A stretch of 64,000 nucleotides of DNA from Hyposmocoma kahamanoa (GCF_003589595.1 NW_020653750.1:6835474-6899473), one strand, 5' to 3'; counted from the stretch's first letter, positions 31,180-43,910 are shown. Program-made: numbers and translations. The notes: generated by a model not told the origin, from the sequence alone.

Positions 31180-33116
31180 TTGCATAATAGTTTCTTCAGC
31201 ATAATAATAATGTTATGTAATAAAATCAATATAAAAACTTACATTATTTTGATGGTATATGATGTTTAAATAAGAAAAATTAATATTGAAAATTCATATT
31301 ATTTTAAACTTTCGAATTCAAGAAGAAAAGATGCGTCTAAGAATAATGTCATAGCAAAGTAATAAATAGCTAATAAAAATATGTTTTCATATCGAATTCT
31401 TATATATATCTATACCCATAAAAAAAGGAATGTGCACATAGTTGACTAAGAATAATTTTAATTTCACCGAGAATAGTGTTAAAATCGGTTTCACAGATTG
31501 GGAAGGTTGTTATTTAAAAAAAAAAGAGGAATTGCTTTGCTTCATAAGATCAGGAAACAAATACCATCAATATCAGCCGAAGGAACTTTTAATATTTATC
31601 GATTTAAAGGCCTTAAGAGTGTTTAGTTTGGGAGTTTATATTTAAAAAATGAATATATCTATCTGTAAGCGGTATGTAAAGATTACCTTAATTGAGATCA
31701 TAGTTCAGATGCTACAAACCCGTGTTGCACCAGTATCTAAATGGCAGTAAAATTATATTTACAGTTAAAGGGCATGTTTTGCAATTTTATTGTCAAACGT
31801 TAACTGAAAAGCTAACTTATGACTTTTGTCTCTTCCAATGTCGCTGTTTAAAAATGTTTCAATTCCAACTTGTTTTTACTATTTCATTTATCACATCATA
31901 GCATTCAAATATATCATCATTTCATTGAATTAATTATATCTATTCGTTGAAAATGTGGTTTTCAAAAGGTGGTATAAGTATACATATTAAAACAGGCCTC
32001 ATATTTATCGATTTTAGCATGCAAATCGATGGGATTTTAACAGCTTAATAAAGCTAAAGAAATTCCTATTAATTAATTAATTTATTTAATTGCATAATGG
32101 ATAGTACTGAGAAAGGCATCTCATGCAAACATGGACCCTATTAGGGTGTTGCAATATAAAAGTATACATTGACTTAATTAATCTTAAAAAAATAAAAATA
32201 CAACGAAATATTATATTATAGCTTAATTTTAAAAATTAAGCAGGTTTAATGTCGTCTCGTCATTTTCCTTATATCATAAATAATATATATTTGTTAATTG
32301 TGGTCTTGGTGGTCAAGTTGCAAACCTATAAGCATATCCATCCATCATACTATACAGAATAATATTATTTGAGTGTCATTTAAAGTAGTAACAAGGAGGG
32401 AGGTATTTTTAAATTTCTCACACAGTTCCTGCATCAGCAACAAAGAGGAATCAGAGTCTCACACAGGTGGGAATGATTGAGCTTTGCTTATTTAGGTACA
32501 ATTACATTGATCTTGAGATTGCTCCTTAAAAAGTCAAATCCATCATTGGTTTACATATAACTTACATAATTGAATAACTAATCCATAGCCAGTATATTTT
32601 TTTTAAATCTTCTGTTGAGTTGTATTTTCTTATATTTGTACTTTGAGCTAAATTTGTTAATTCTAATTGAAGGCACAATATGTCACTTTCATAACTTTGT
32701 CTATTTGTTAAGGTTTTGATTATATACAATTACTAAATTCACGCAACAAATTTTGACATTCCTTTTTTTGTTAAAGTAATATTTTTACAATATGAATTTT
32801 TTTTCGTTTATAATTTTAACTTGTTAGTGCTGGAAAGGTGTTAATTTTAACATACACATATTACATATATTTTATTTTAGTTTGTTTTTACTGTAATTTT
32901 AAATCAAAGTTGTCTATCAAAGCTGGTGATTGTCTCATGTGTAAGAGGTGTTATACCAGGCACTATTGTGGGAGCATTGCCGTGTTACTAGTTAATCAAG
33001 AAGCGAGTGCTCCTGTATTACGAGCAATTCTGAACAAGCATGAGGACATGCTCTCCACTTGTCGAATGACCGAGCTTACTTCGGAATGAGGACATTCTTT
33101 TAGCAGAATGGCCGTC
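31180..33116. other. Long AT-rich non-coding stretch
   Basis: No domain recognised. The 83-codon frame at 32838-33089 has a Cys-containing stretch (CLMCKRCYTRHYCG), but no start context or homology that I can support. Confidence 0.4.
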
Positions 33117-33224
33117 TGTTAGCGTATCGTGACATTATTTTATTTTATTCTGTTAGAAAACTTACTTTGCGTCATTAAGAATTAGTTTCATCGAAATAAG
33201 AAATAAATCGATATCATCATCATC
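33117..33224 (+). repeat. Second copy of the 108-bp identical block
   Basis: Identical to 27711-27818, then diverges after an expanded ATC run, with a further related TCTACTTGGAAAAC word at about 33394. Confidence 0.85.
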
Positions 33225-33229
33225 ATCAA

Positions 33230-34340
33230 TATGTGGTCTGATATATAGATATATGTATATCGGTCACAGATAGACATATCGAGCGCTGACAGGTGGCCGC
33301 CATTACGAAGAGCATCTTTGGCTAGAACAGACGTGTTTTGTTTTGTTTGGATTTATAGTGAAAGATAAATGAAAAAAGAGTCTCATTTGTATGTCTACTT
33401 GGAAAACCTTTTAATACGTGGTCTCCTCAAAGATAACTGAAACGTTTAATAAGGAAATCCTCGTCAAAACTAATAATGTGAGTTCCAAACACAAGGTAGC
33501 TGCTGTGCATTTTTGAGGAGTTCCTATCGTCTGTCTGCCACTTCAATCATCAGATCAGCTCTAGGACATTACAACATTTCACTATAAAAAATTAGTAAAT
33601 AAAAAGACATTTATTTATCCACAAAACACATAAACAAACATAATCGAACAATTAAAATAAAGAACCGTAATGTGGACAAAAAGGATGAAAACTCAGCTGC
33701 TATATTGCTGATTTTCGGGCTTCACCTTAAAGCTATTTTGCTACATCAGACCGGCAAGTGGAGTGTATAACTAAACACCAAACAATTAATAGAAGTTGTC
33801 TGTGTTGTATTATTGTTGGAATTACATATATGTGTGAAGTTTTAGTGAAATTGGATTCATCCCCTAATTTGCCCCCCCCTAAAGAGTTCTCATGCCAAAA
33901 AAGTTTTGACGTTGGTTCCGCCCAAATTTGAGAAACAAATATATGCCTGAAGTTCGCGTGACATGCGACATGAGATGTTGAATTTTGCGCATTAAAAGTA
34001 CCAAATTCGTTTTAGCGGAATAACTCTAAAACTAAAGGGATTAAAAAAAAAATCGTAGTGACAGTAGACGATCATGCCGACGATCAAATATAATTAATTA
34101 TCTAATTTTTGTCCTAATAACCTATAGCATTTCGAGGATAAATCGAAAAAATATGAAAATTAGAGGTCATTTCGTGATTCTTATCTATCGAGAAAACTTT
34201 ATTGTTTTATGTTTCTGATTAATGTCTATGCTTGAATATATCGCGTAGTTACTCATACAATATTTTATTTTTAACTTTAAAGTGGATATAGCCCTCTAAA
34301 ATCAAATCGAAGATTAGGAATTTTTCCTCTGCTCCTTTTA
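33230..34340. other. Non-coding stretch with faint family B traces
   Basis: Around 33830-33900 the words AGTGAAATTGGATTCATCCC resemble the inner part of family B. The rest is unassigned. Confidence 0.35.
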
Positions 34341-34344
34341 AAGG

Positions 34345-34505
34345 TACAATCTCTTTTCGAGTTTTAAATGGGATGTCACCACAGATACCAGCTTTTCAAC
34401 AAAAACATAATCATAGAAACCAGTTCAAAGATGTCGGAAATCGCGTAACATATACAAAAGAAACAGTCGAAGTGTGAATCTATTTCTGAAGTATATTAAA
34501 AACCT
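34345..34505 (-). repeat. Family B, highly diverged
   Basis: Shows ATGGGATGTCACCACAG, a TTTTCAACAAAAACATAATC block, TCGCGTAACATA and AACAGTCGAA in family order. It lacks the canonical ends. Confidence 0.45.
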
Positions 34506-35160
34506 ATTTACTGTGAACCGTGTTGCACTGGCACATTATATGCAAAGGTGGCTATTATAAACTGTCTTCTGAAACCTCACGAATCGAGCTGGCTCACTTG
34601 CGACGACGCCTTAATATTTCAACTGGCTTATCCTTAGCGCTAAAAGACAGAACTCGTGAGGGTACAGAAACTTTTCTTTCTTTTCTGATCTATCGCCTAA
34701 TGCACAAATAAATTCCCAGTTGCAGAACTTACATTTTCTCTCTGTTCACATGCGAAGCTTGCTAACAGTTCTTATCAAATATCAAGTTCCTCTTCAGTAA
34801 TTTATCGTTAAATGTCTTCTTGCATAGTTCGATATTGTCTGACTTTTCAAGAACAGTGGCACATACCAAAATAGTTCATATTAATCATATAACACAAATG
34901 CATTCAGGATGTGCTAACTTTTATTGTGAAAAAAAAGACAGCGAGCTTTCACGGTTAGAATATACAAGTAACAAAACGGACCAATGTATATTTCGTCGTC
35001 TTTAAACATTAGATAATTATGCTTCAGTTGTTTCTAAGCCATATTCCTGCTGGACTTGTTGATTTTGTAATAGACCACTATTCTAGAAAGCCATCGACAT
35101 TTTTTTTTATAAGAAATAAGTATATATATAATATATACTTATTATATATAAATAAATAAG
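34506..35160. other. Non-coding stretch
   Basis: Ends in an AT-only tract (35110-35160) that is the degenerated A-rich tail of the LINE relic next to it. Confidence 0.4.
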
Positions 35161-35241
35161 TGCACATTTGACCTCCGTCTCACCTGATGGAAAGTGACGA
35201 TGAGTTTGAGGATGTAGCATGCACACCTAAATAATGTCTAT

Positions 35242-36090
35242 TCACACTCGCATTGAAAAGGTCCAAGTTATAGCGTTCGGGAAACAAGTTTGCAGGTAGG
35301 GAATTCCATTCCCTAGCCGCTCGTCATATAAATGTGGACGCGAAACGCTTCGTGCGAATCCGGGGAATATCCACAACATAGGGGTGGATATTCCCCGCCT
35401 AGTCTCCCGATGATGGAAAGGGGAAGACGGAATCAAATTATACAATTCCATCGCAAACTCTCCGTGATATATCCTGTAGAATACCGATAAACTGGCAACT
35501 CTACGGCGGTGTTCAAGGCTCTGCAGCTTCGCCTCTACTAGTTCCGAGTCACCTATAAGCCACTTAGCACGCTTGTCTATTGAATCCAAGGTGGCCATTT
35601 GGTATTTAGCAGAGCCATCCCATAAGTGGCAGCAGTACTCCATATACGACCGGACTTGTGCTTGGTACAGCTGAAGCAACTGTCCCGGTGTGAAGTATCG
35701 CCTCACTTTGGAAAGGATGCCAAGCTTCTTGACCGCTTTTTTGGTCCTGGATTCAATGTAACTGCCGAAATTCAGATTGGACGACGGGTCCATTCCAAGT
35801 AGGTGAAGGCGGTCGGTTATCGGTATGGAAATATCACGAAAAGTCGGAATCAGGTGAAAGGAACTCTGTTTAGTGGAAAAAAGACACGCCTGCGTTTTGG
35901 TAGCATTAAATTTGGCAAGATTGGCATCACCCCAATCGGAGACTGCCTTAAGTGTCAAATTCAAACGACTAACCATGGACTCGACAAGACTGGATTTCTT
36001 CTCCACTAACCTTTGCATTGCAGCATACCCAAAGGTACCTGGAATCAACATATCGTTTATATGCAGCAGAAAGAGGGTTGCGGACAGTAC
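35242..36090 (-). pseudogene. LINE relic: RT thumb and C-terminus, active site lost
   Basis: The true frame begins near 36090 with GSVLSATLFLLHINDML. Where a Y-A-D-D box is expected it reads GYAAMQRL, so both catalytic aspartates are gone. Then follow FNATKTQACLFS, a LGMDPSSNLNF-type block, CHLWDGSAKYQM and SSPFHHRETRRG. The final LQTCFPNAI block is slightly frame-shifted from relatives. The protein could not polymerise DNA. Confidence 0.8.
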
Positions 36091-36380
36091 AGAACCCTGA
36101 GGAACTCGGCATCTATCGCCCTATATTCGAAAGAGTAGCCTTCAAAGACTACTCGAATCGAACGTTCACTCAAGAAATCCGAAATCCAATTGCAAAGGTC
36201 AGTTAGAAGCCTATAAGAGGGAAGCTTGCTTAAAAGGCTTTTGTGCCAGACCCTGTCAAAGACCTTTGAAATGTCTAAAGAAACTGCAATGGCTTCGCTA
36301 TAGCCTCGCTCCATAAGTGAAAGGTATACCTTGTGTATACACAAGAAGATCCCTAGTAGATCGCCCTCTTCGGAATCCGT
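36057..36380 (-). pseudogene. LINE relic: RT palm, first catalytic Asp
   Basis: The frame ending at 36057 carries SLDISKVFDRVWHKSLLSKL, the RT block with the first catalytic Asp, then WISDFLSERSIRVVFEGYS. Its last residues (about 36105-36057) are out of frame with the family, marking another frameshift. Confidence 0.75.
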
Positions 36381-36633
36381 AGTGGCGATTACTGAGGAGT
36401 TCGTTGAGATCGTTGCCTTCAAGGTACGACAGGAGACGGTTGTTAAGTACAAGTTCCATAGTCTTGCAGAGTATGAAAGTGACTGAGATAGGTCTATAGT
36501 TGACAGGGTCAGCTCTGCTTCCTTTTTTAGGCACTGCTTGTACATTTGCAAGCTTCCAAGACCTGGGAACTACACCAGTCTCAAGCGAGAGGCGATACAG
36601 GCGTGTGAGAATAGGAGGACAACTCAGGCGCAC
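36298..36633 (-). pseudogene. LINE relic: RT fingers
   Basis: Contains VPRSWKLANVQAVPKKG, NYRPIS and HYGFRRGRST, the first RT blocks. The frame is lost after LVYTQG; the Asp-containing block continues in the neighbouring frame. Confidence 0.75.
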
Positions 36634-36834
36634 AGTTACGCAGGACTATTGCTGGAATTCTATCTGGTCCGCTAGCTTTATGCACGCCATAGTGCATCCA
36701 GTTTGAGGTAAAGAAGGTGGTAGGTATCCTGCGGCATCCAGACGCGAACTCTCTGCAAAGAGTGAGGCGAAGAGATTCGCCTTCTCTTCCGGAGTGTGGG
36801 CCAGCGAGCCGTTTGGCTTCATCAGAGATGGTAA

Positions 36835-37149
36835 TTAGTAGCTACTAAAGTTTTTTTCGACCGCTTTGGCCAGGGACCAAAACGACTTCCTGTCTGCTGG
36901 AAAAGAGGCAAACTTGGCCCCTATGCGGCGCACATGGTCGAACTTGGCTCTGCGTAACACACTGGCGATTTTATTATAGATTTTCTTCAGATTCCGAGTA
37001 TTCGGAGCTTTGCGTAGTCGAGCATCTGCCCAAGCTTGGTACGCAGACTGTTTTTGTGCTTCAGCACGACTACAGTCAGCGTTAAACCATTGACAAGCTT
37101 GGAGTCCATTGGGTACATCGAAGTATGGTATATAATACTCCATGCCCAA
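36835..37149 (-). pseudogene. LINE relic: linker between endonuclease and RT
   Basis: A Lys/Arg- and Ala-rich frame with AYQAWADAR and a RKSFWSLAKAVEKNF motif, which normally sits just before the RT in this family. It stops at 36835; the next coding block is out of frame. Confidence 0.6.
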
Positions 37150-37212
37150 TCGTAAGACCTCAACTATAGCATCAGCACAGCTCGACGAAGCTCCTGAAGT
37201 AAAGCAAGCGTG

Positions 37213-37740
37213 TCAGGGATATGAAGTAAAAAATGGCGCATTTCGTCCCAATCTGCTAACCTGTATCGCCACACCCGTCTCGTACCACTGGCCCTGATCG
37301 GGTGGGGAGTATACGGATACAGCTTTCACCAGACAGTGGTCAGCTGTACCCAATGGTGCATCCACAACCACCGAGTATCGGTCTCGATCAGTTGTTAGCA
37401 GTAGTTCCAAGCAATTAGCCGTATGAGACTCAATATCAGGGATCCTTGTGGCGCCACTAACAAGCTGGGAAAGGCTTAGCGATAATGCAAGTTTTCGCGG
37501 CTCTCTCCCAGCATGTTCGGTTCCCATACCAGATGGTATGGGAATAACCATTCTTGATGGTGTGCATTAAAGTCCCGCAGAATTACTAATTGCGCCGCTG
37601 GATACTTGAGCTGTTGTTCCCGCTACTTGGGCCCCCAACTTCCCACAGTCGGCCAGCGATGCACCGTGCTTAGGATCCCGCTAGCCTCCAGAACCGAGTG
37701 TTCAGCGTAGCAGTACAAGCAGCTACTACTCGTCGTTAGA
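37213..37740 (-). pseudogene. LINE relic: endonuclease C-terminal part
   Basis: The 37551-37213 frame gives LVSGATRIPDIESHTANCL and, near its end, an AP-endonuclease-like TADHCLV motif. Upstream, in another frame, VILRDFNAHHQEW is visible near 37590, where functional relatives have GDFN, so the Gly is mutated. The reading frame changes at least once between these blocks. Confidence 0.7.
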
Positions 37741-37944
37741 CATTATACACAATTAAATATCTGAAAATGGCCGCTGTAGCTTTGAATACAAAAAGGAGTA
37801 ACGGTATGAAATCACTCTTCTATTAAAGAGGTAATTTAAATTAAAAAAGTACATGTTAGAAAATAAACATTTAATTAAAATGTGTTACACTTGTTTATCA
37901 GTACACTTCTGTTATCTTGCTAGAACCTTATTTATTTTTTATTT

Positions 37945-38215
37945 ATTTTTATGATATTGAGTAACGGGACGAACAAGTCGTGCGCCTCGTGGTAAGCGAC
38001 ACGCCTGTCCATAACAGTTGCAGTGCCACTCAAAGCTTTGTAATCGCTAAGACTTGAGGGGCACTCAAACTGCACCCATCGCCCTGAGACATAAGTTGAT
38101 AAGTCCCATGTCCCTGTAATGTCACCAGCACCCTTACCCTTCGAAATCGGAATGCAAGAATGCTCACACTACTGCTCGGCGGCAGAAATAGGTAAGGAGC
38201 TTTACTGCTACAACT
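37945..38215 (-). repeat. Family C, nearly complete
   Basis: Reverse copy in order: GAGTAACGGGACGAACAAGT, CGACACGCCTGTCCATAACA, GTTGCAGTGCCACTCAAAGC, AGTCCCATGTCCCTGTAATG, CACCCTTACCCTTCG and CGGCGGCAGAAATAGGTAAG. This is among the best copies. Confidence 0.75.
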
Positions 38216-38588
38216 TTTTTTAAATAAATCTTTTTATTGCATTCATATTGTTACATACGTCTTTCAAATTAGATAGTACAATTCAAACATGGACCCTGTG
38301 AGGTCATCGTATTGTAAATTCAATATTCTAAATAAATTTTGCATTACAATTAATTACTTTAGTATTTAATTTGAAATAAAAAAATAAAATAAAATAAACC
38401 TTGCATTTGAATACCTAGTGGAAATCTATTAAGTTTTCAAGACTACTAATTTTTTACGCTGCACGACAACTTAATTGTAAATAATTATTTAAATTGTGCA
38501 ATACATGATAGAGGATGGGAATGGCAAAGAGCTTCAACCTGCAATTCTTGCAAGGTAAAAGTGATTTCTTCGGCAGTTTAGTATGATA
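38216..38588. other. AT-rich non-coding stretch
   Basis: Nothing recognised. Confidence 0.4.
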
Positions 38589-38823
38589 CCTCCAATGAAC
38601 ACTACACCAACTTAATTTTTGGTCATTTACTGTTTTTGTTATTTTTTTATTTTATTTCCACAAAGTTCATTTTTTTGTTTTCTTTCCAATTTTGTATTTT
38701 GTTCCTTTATCGTTTTTTTTCACGAAATTCGGAGAACATAACATTAGCAAAAAAATGAGGCGGCTGTTTATATTAAATACAGAAAAAAATCAAAAATTAG
38801 GTCGGCATAGTATGCATTGGAGG
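38589..38823. mobile_element. Family H MITE, mariner-like, copy 1
   Basis: Inverted ends CCTCCAATGAACACTACACC and the complement of CCTCCAATGCATACTATGCC; TA at 38587-38588 and 38824-38825. The interior is T-rich on the left and A-rich on the right. It shares CACGAAATTCGGAGAACATA and TAACATTAGCA with the copy at 49.7 kb. TA flanks suggest Tc1/mariner mobilisation. No transposase. Confidence 0.7.
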
Positions 38824-38829
38824 TATCGA

Positions 38830-40149
38830 GTAGAAGTAGCGATGAAGATCGCTTGACTAGCCGTGGTTATTCCTTTGCAAATTTTGTCACTATCGTCCAC
38901 TTACCAATTACCTAACATTTTCGGTTTCTTTTTTCATTGGACACTGTTTGGGCTTGTCGCCAGGATTCAACCACTGTGTAGATCGTCTGCGATTATCATA
39001 AAGAATCCATTTTTCATCACAAGTAATGATGTGGTCCAAAATTCCTTTATCTCGATGTCAATTTGTAATGCAGTAGAGTACAACCATTTTCTTCTATAAT
39101 TGAATTTTCAAATAATTCTATTGGTACCCATTATTCCAGTTTTTATTTCGCCTTATTATCCAGTATTTATTTAGCTTAAATGCGCCAGTACAGTGAGTAT
39201 ATTTTCATTAAACCATATTGCGAATTTCTCTGTACCTACTTTTAATTCATTAATTCACCTTAACAGAGCTTAGTTAGAGCGACCGTTGACGAGATTCATT
39301 TGCCAGGTTAAAATGTCCACTGTGGAATTGAACAAACTGCAATGCACAGGTTGAAACACGTCATTAATGTTTCGAGTCGTAATAGTGTCATCTTAGAACT
39401 TGTATTCAAAATTTAAACGAATGGATATGGAATGGATGCATTAAACTAAATTCAAACTAGGATGATCTCTGTGACGTTTCATTTGATGTTAAAGTAGATA
39501 GATTATTACTGTATTTGATTTTTGCAGCAAAAATTCTCTCTTATTGTTTTATTTTTCTGATGTATTTTGAACGAGACGTAGATGTGTGAGGTGTTTTGTA
39601 TTTTAAAGAACAATAAAACACACAACTTCACTCTAAAAACATTTATCATAAACATGAATTTATTGGTGTCAAAAAGTAATAAATAACACTGACATGTCAA
39701 TTCATTGCATATGATTTAGATTCATACCTGCTAGAAGAATAAATAAATAAACTATACATTTATTAATTGAGTTATCGAAAAGTTCTTGTCGATACATCTT
39801 ATCTCTAGTATCTACTACCTTTGCACATTGTCGTAAAAAATTACCGAATTAAAAAAAAAAATGTATTTTCGCTCATTTCTTACAAACGAACAATGATTTG
39901 GTGATATTTTTATTTCCATTTATTGTATTTATTAATTTTAGCTATAATTTAAGCTATTCATTTGAAAGCGGAGCTCGTTATTTATAAGGTTATATTTTGT
40001 AGATTTTTATGAACTTTCAAAACGAACACATAATCATCCAAAAAGGCAAAAACAAATAAAAACAAAAATTTAAATTTATATGGCGTTTCTAATATAAATG
40101 ATTTGTAACCTTCTTCGTATACTAAAGAGCTTTTATTTCATTTCAAAAG
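38830..40149. other. AT-rich non-coding stretch
   Basis: No gene. The 78-codon frame at 38863-39099 has no recognised feature. Confidence 0.45.
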
Positions 40150-40420
40150 TGCCAGAACTTTAGAGCCCCAATTTCATGTTTTAACCTTTAATAGTAATTG
40201 CAGAATAAGAGCGCTTTTACCCAACGAACGATTAATATGTCCACACATAATAACAGCGAAGTTTTGGACTAAATCCAAAATTACGAGCGTAATAATGGGG
40301 CATCTACTTGAAATATTGCATAGTCGAAGTTGAGTAAAACGTGGACATCCGCCGCTTAATTCCAAGCTGAAATATGAGCGCGTTGACTTTATGACGTACA
40401 GTTAAAATACTTTGCCCTCG
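40150..40420. other. Balanced-composition island
   Basis: No repeat match and higher GC than neighbours. Could be conserved non-coding DNA. Speculative. Confidence 0.2.
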
Positions 40421-40914
40421 CCACCACAGGAGGTTTAAAAATTCAAAATAATTTTAAAGCAATTTTCATGCAAGCGTATTGTAAAATGTTATCGACCAAA
40501 TGTGGTAAGGTAATTAATTTATCTATATGCACAGATGTATAATAATTAGCAACAAATACCTTGATTAAACAAGTTGCAACGCCAATTTAGACTTTACTGT
40601 ACATAAAATAAAGTGGCATACACTCTGTTTAAAGTGTTATTTGGTACTAAAGATGTTCATGAAAGTTTATAGAGCTGATACTAATGAAATATTTGGTGGT
40701 ATATTAAGGAATACCATCAACTAAAAGAAGGTTTTGTTATACCACTTTCGTAATATAAAATGATAAGTTCAAATTACATTAAAATTATACGACCATTTGT
40801 ATCAAATTTGTTCTTTATATTCGAATTTCTGAAACCTTTCTGCTAAAATGTTAAGTGTTACATTGATGTTACATCCACTGATGTTCACGTTACATCAAGT
40901 CATTTATACGTCCC
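40421..40914. other. AT-rich non-coding stretch
   Basis: Nothing recognised. Confidence 0.4.
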
Positions 40915-41265
40915 TCAGATGGGCACGGGTCTCCCCTTAGGCCAACTTTTAGGCCATAGTCCTCCACGCTAGCCCAAAATTTGCGAGTCTTTTTTCCCAG
41001 TAGTTCCATATAGTCATTTCTGCGTGGGACAACTGTAACCTTAAAATGTCATATTTATTTCCATTACTTTTACATTGGGGACTTCACACGTTCTCCAAAG
41101 GTTGTGAACCCTTTTCGTGCAGGTTTCATCACAATATTTTCCTTCAACGAAAAGCTCATGGTGAATTTCAAATTAAATTTCGCGAGCTCGAATTCGAACT
41201 CACGACCCTCAGCCTGAGACACGGTAGCTCAATCCTTTAGACTACCATTGTTTTTAGTATTATCG
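40915..41265 (-). mobile_element. SINE family G, tRNA-derived
   Basis: On the minus strand, box A TAGTCTAAAGG (41244-41234) matches the Pol III consensus fully and box B is AGTTCGAATTC (41200-41190). The body includes the complements of TTGGGGACTTCACACGTTC and TTTCCTTCAACGAAAAGCTC. About 350 bp. Both boxes look usable. Confidence 0.75.
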
Positions 41266-41269
41266 TTAT

Positions 41270-43744
41270 TTAACCTAGTGGTATCACCAGGTTAATAAAT
41301 TCGACCCGACTAACACTTGACTGAATTCTACTAACTAAAACAAACATCTAAAGAAACTCTTTGTCTGTAATACGAAGACAATCCAATTGTCGAAGGCTGC
41401 GCAGAAAGCAAACACCAAATTGCTCGCCAACTTCAGATTACACGCCGTGCCGTAGGAACTTAAGCCTTTATGTTCACATCACATAAAACGGTATGCAATC
41501 TTTGACATCGTGAGTTGCAGAGCAGTTTGTAATTGCAATTAAGCAAAAACGTAACACGCATTTATTTGTACTGCATATTACTATATATAAAACTTATTTT
41601 CTTCTTCAATGTGAGACTTGAATTCAATAAGAAAAAGTAAAAAATATTGTTATGCTTATCAGTTGGGAGAGGGTTAGCCACGATATGGCAAACTGGGTAG
41701 TAATTTCTCAAAATCAATCAATTTAGTATTATGGTATTTAAACAACATGATATTTAATACACTTAATATTACAACAAATTTTCTCAACACAAACTCAGAA
41801 AAACTATGGAAATCAAAAATATTTTCGGAATAATTCTGTCCACATTAAAACTTACTGATAGTGGTGTGAAATCAGATTTGTTTTACGCACTGCATAGTTT
41901 TTACATTCATTTGTTAATGTTTAAACTAGATAGTAAAGTGTCATGTAACTTACAGTACATTAAAAAGATGATTAACTGATTATTATTATATATTGCGAGT
42001 TTAAAACCTTGGCTTCACACCTTAAAGCAGTAATTCATTGATTGTGAACGTTCTACGTGATCACAATAAACAAATATAAATACAGGGTGAATCGTGTAAA
42101 ACAACCTTATATATTACATTGATATAAAAGGAAATAGGTAAACATTTCGAGATACTTTTAAAAGATAGATGAAAAATATGCTAGTGCCACCGCTCTACTT
42201 TTAGCTATGTGCGTTTCAGATTGAAAATATAGATAAGCTGGAGAACTGTTTTACCCTTTAGATGTTTCTTGTCTCTATTGGTATTTTTTTCCTAGTACAT
42301 TTGGGTTTGAAAAATTCATTATTTTTAACTTGGTTTTCCAAAATATATAGAAAAAGTTCAATCATCGTGAAAACATATAAAATTGGACTTATTTTGAAAA
42401 AAAAAAGGAAATTGACATATCACGGTCCTCGATGTTAGTTCCAGATTGTGCCTATGAAATTTTATTGGAATCCAATAGTGAGTATTAAAAATAGAATAAA
42501 ACTACGCTTGTATAGAGCGCGCTACCTAAATTGGCTAAAAGATCACAAAAAGGTTTTTGTTTTAACTGCGAGATTTCTCTACTTGCTTAATGCAGAAAGA
42601 GAGACGTATAATTATTCTAACGTATGCAGTAGTATACGTGTATATAAAAAAACGATCTAGCGCTCTGATTTCTTTGCTCAAGTCACTTAGCGTTGAGAAA
42701 AACATAATGCTACTTGACCGTCATTTAGACAAGTTGCCTACTCTTGCTCGAGCAATAATTTTATGGGTTACTTTTTATTTCGACCTCCATTATTTCTTTT
42801 TGTGTGATATTTTGTCATTTAAGGAAAAATCTAGTTACTTTCCTAAGTAAACGCTATGCGTTATAACTCGAATTTATATGTAACTGCGTGTGTAGTTTAT
42901 TAAATGAAGAGGAATCATGTAAGATTAGAACATCGAGGGCAGATCGGGAAAATTACAAAAACTTTTATTTATTTATTTATTTACTTCCATTGGTAGACAC
43001 GGTAATAATGTGCTCATAAATTCTGTTACATTTAAATCCCATAAAAGGTATATCATATACATCAAAAACATTGTTTTTTTTTTATTAAAAATTTACGTTA
43101 TTCCTTACAATCTTAGACTAACATTGTTCTGCAGTATTACGTTTCAAAGAAACGCCCACTGCCTCGTTCTGGCATAATGCAGTTCAGAGTACAGATTCTG
43201 CCTCAAACATTATATTCTGCTGGTAGAGAAGAAACTAGAAGTCAGCGTTACATGGCTTGCTTAGGAGGCGTTCTTAATTCCAATTGTAGATGAAAAACGG
43301 AAATGTATAATAACTTCTGGCAAGAGATTGTTCAATAAAAAAGATAGAATGTACCCCAAGTCCGGTTCATTTGCCGCGTCCCGCCGTATTCGACGCCTGC
43401 CTGTTGTGAATAGAATCCAAATTACTCGAAAAATTCTCAAGTGCATTCCCTTCTGACTGGCGGAATTCGCTTTAATTTCTCTCTTATACAATTTACAAGG
43501 CGTTGCTATTGAATGGACTTAATGCGATGTAAAAATTTATAGCTCTGGTAAACAATGGCATCTAATTGGTGCTTTAACAAAACAACGCGGAGTTGGCGAG
43601 TGCTGTGCTGTAAATAATTTGAGTCTAAGCGCAAACAAAACAATTGTGGTTTGGTTGGTTCGAGTGGCAGTGAAACTGACCAAAGCTAGGGATGTCGAAA
43701 TTAAGTTTATTGAATATCACAATGTTTTACTACCATAATATTCA
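41270..43744. other. Long non-coding stretch
   Basis: AT-rich. Weak opposite words GTCCTCGATGTTAG (about 42425) and GAACATCGAGGGC (about 42929) could be the ends of a 0.5-kb element containing two short frames (70 and 86 codons) with no known domain. An ATTT microsatellite lies at 42961-42985. Bases 43280-43680 are more balanced and free of known repeats. Confidence 0.35.
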
Positions 43745-43910
43745 TTTCTTCTGTGAAATTACTCCACTAGTTTGTTATAATTATTAATACAAAGATCGAA
43801 CACTAAGAAAAACTCCTTCGATCCGGCTATATTTGTACGACAGTCGTTGGCACGGTATGCTGAAGACGAAGGTTTGAATCTTGCTGGATCGAAGGAATTT
43901 TGAAATATGG
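43745..43910. mobile_element. Two SINE F ends arranged head to head
   Basis: A reverse copy (TTACTCCACTAGTTTGTTAT to TCCTTCGATCCGGCT, 43754-43830) faces a forward head remnant (GAAGGTTTGAATCTTGCTGG, ATCGAAGGAATTTT, 43869-43905). The two ATCGAAGGA stretches form an inverted pair. Confidence 0.6.

Larger units (their letters stand above)
35161..37740 (-). mobile_element. Decayed Jockey/CR1-like LINE
   Basis: About 2.6 kb of a 5'-truncated LINE on the minus strand: end of the endonuclease, linker, reverse transcriptase, C-terminal region and 3' UTR with CTTTCCATCAGGTGAGACGG. It is broken by several frameshifts and stops into at least five frames. The same family contributed the fragments at 15.9-16.7 and 27.4 kb. 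It is not related to the intact LINE at 4.3-9.0 kb beyond belonging to the same broad superfamily. Confidence 0.8.

Noticed and set aside
32838..33089. 83-codon frame with several Cys
   Set aside because: Too short, no zinc-finger spacing that fits a family, no supporting context.
42425..42945. A 0.5-kb element with GTCCTCGATGTTAG-type ends and two short frames
   Set aside because: The end match is about a dozen bases with mismatches and no target duplication is visible; kept only as a note in the stretch description.
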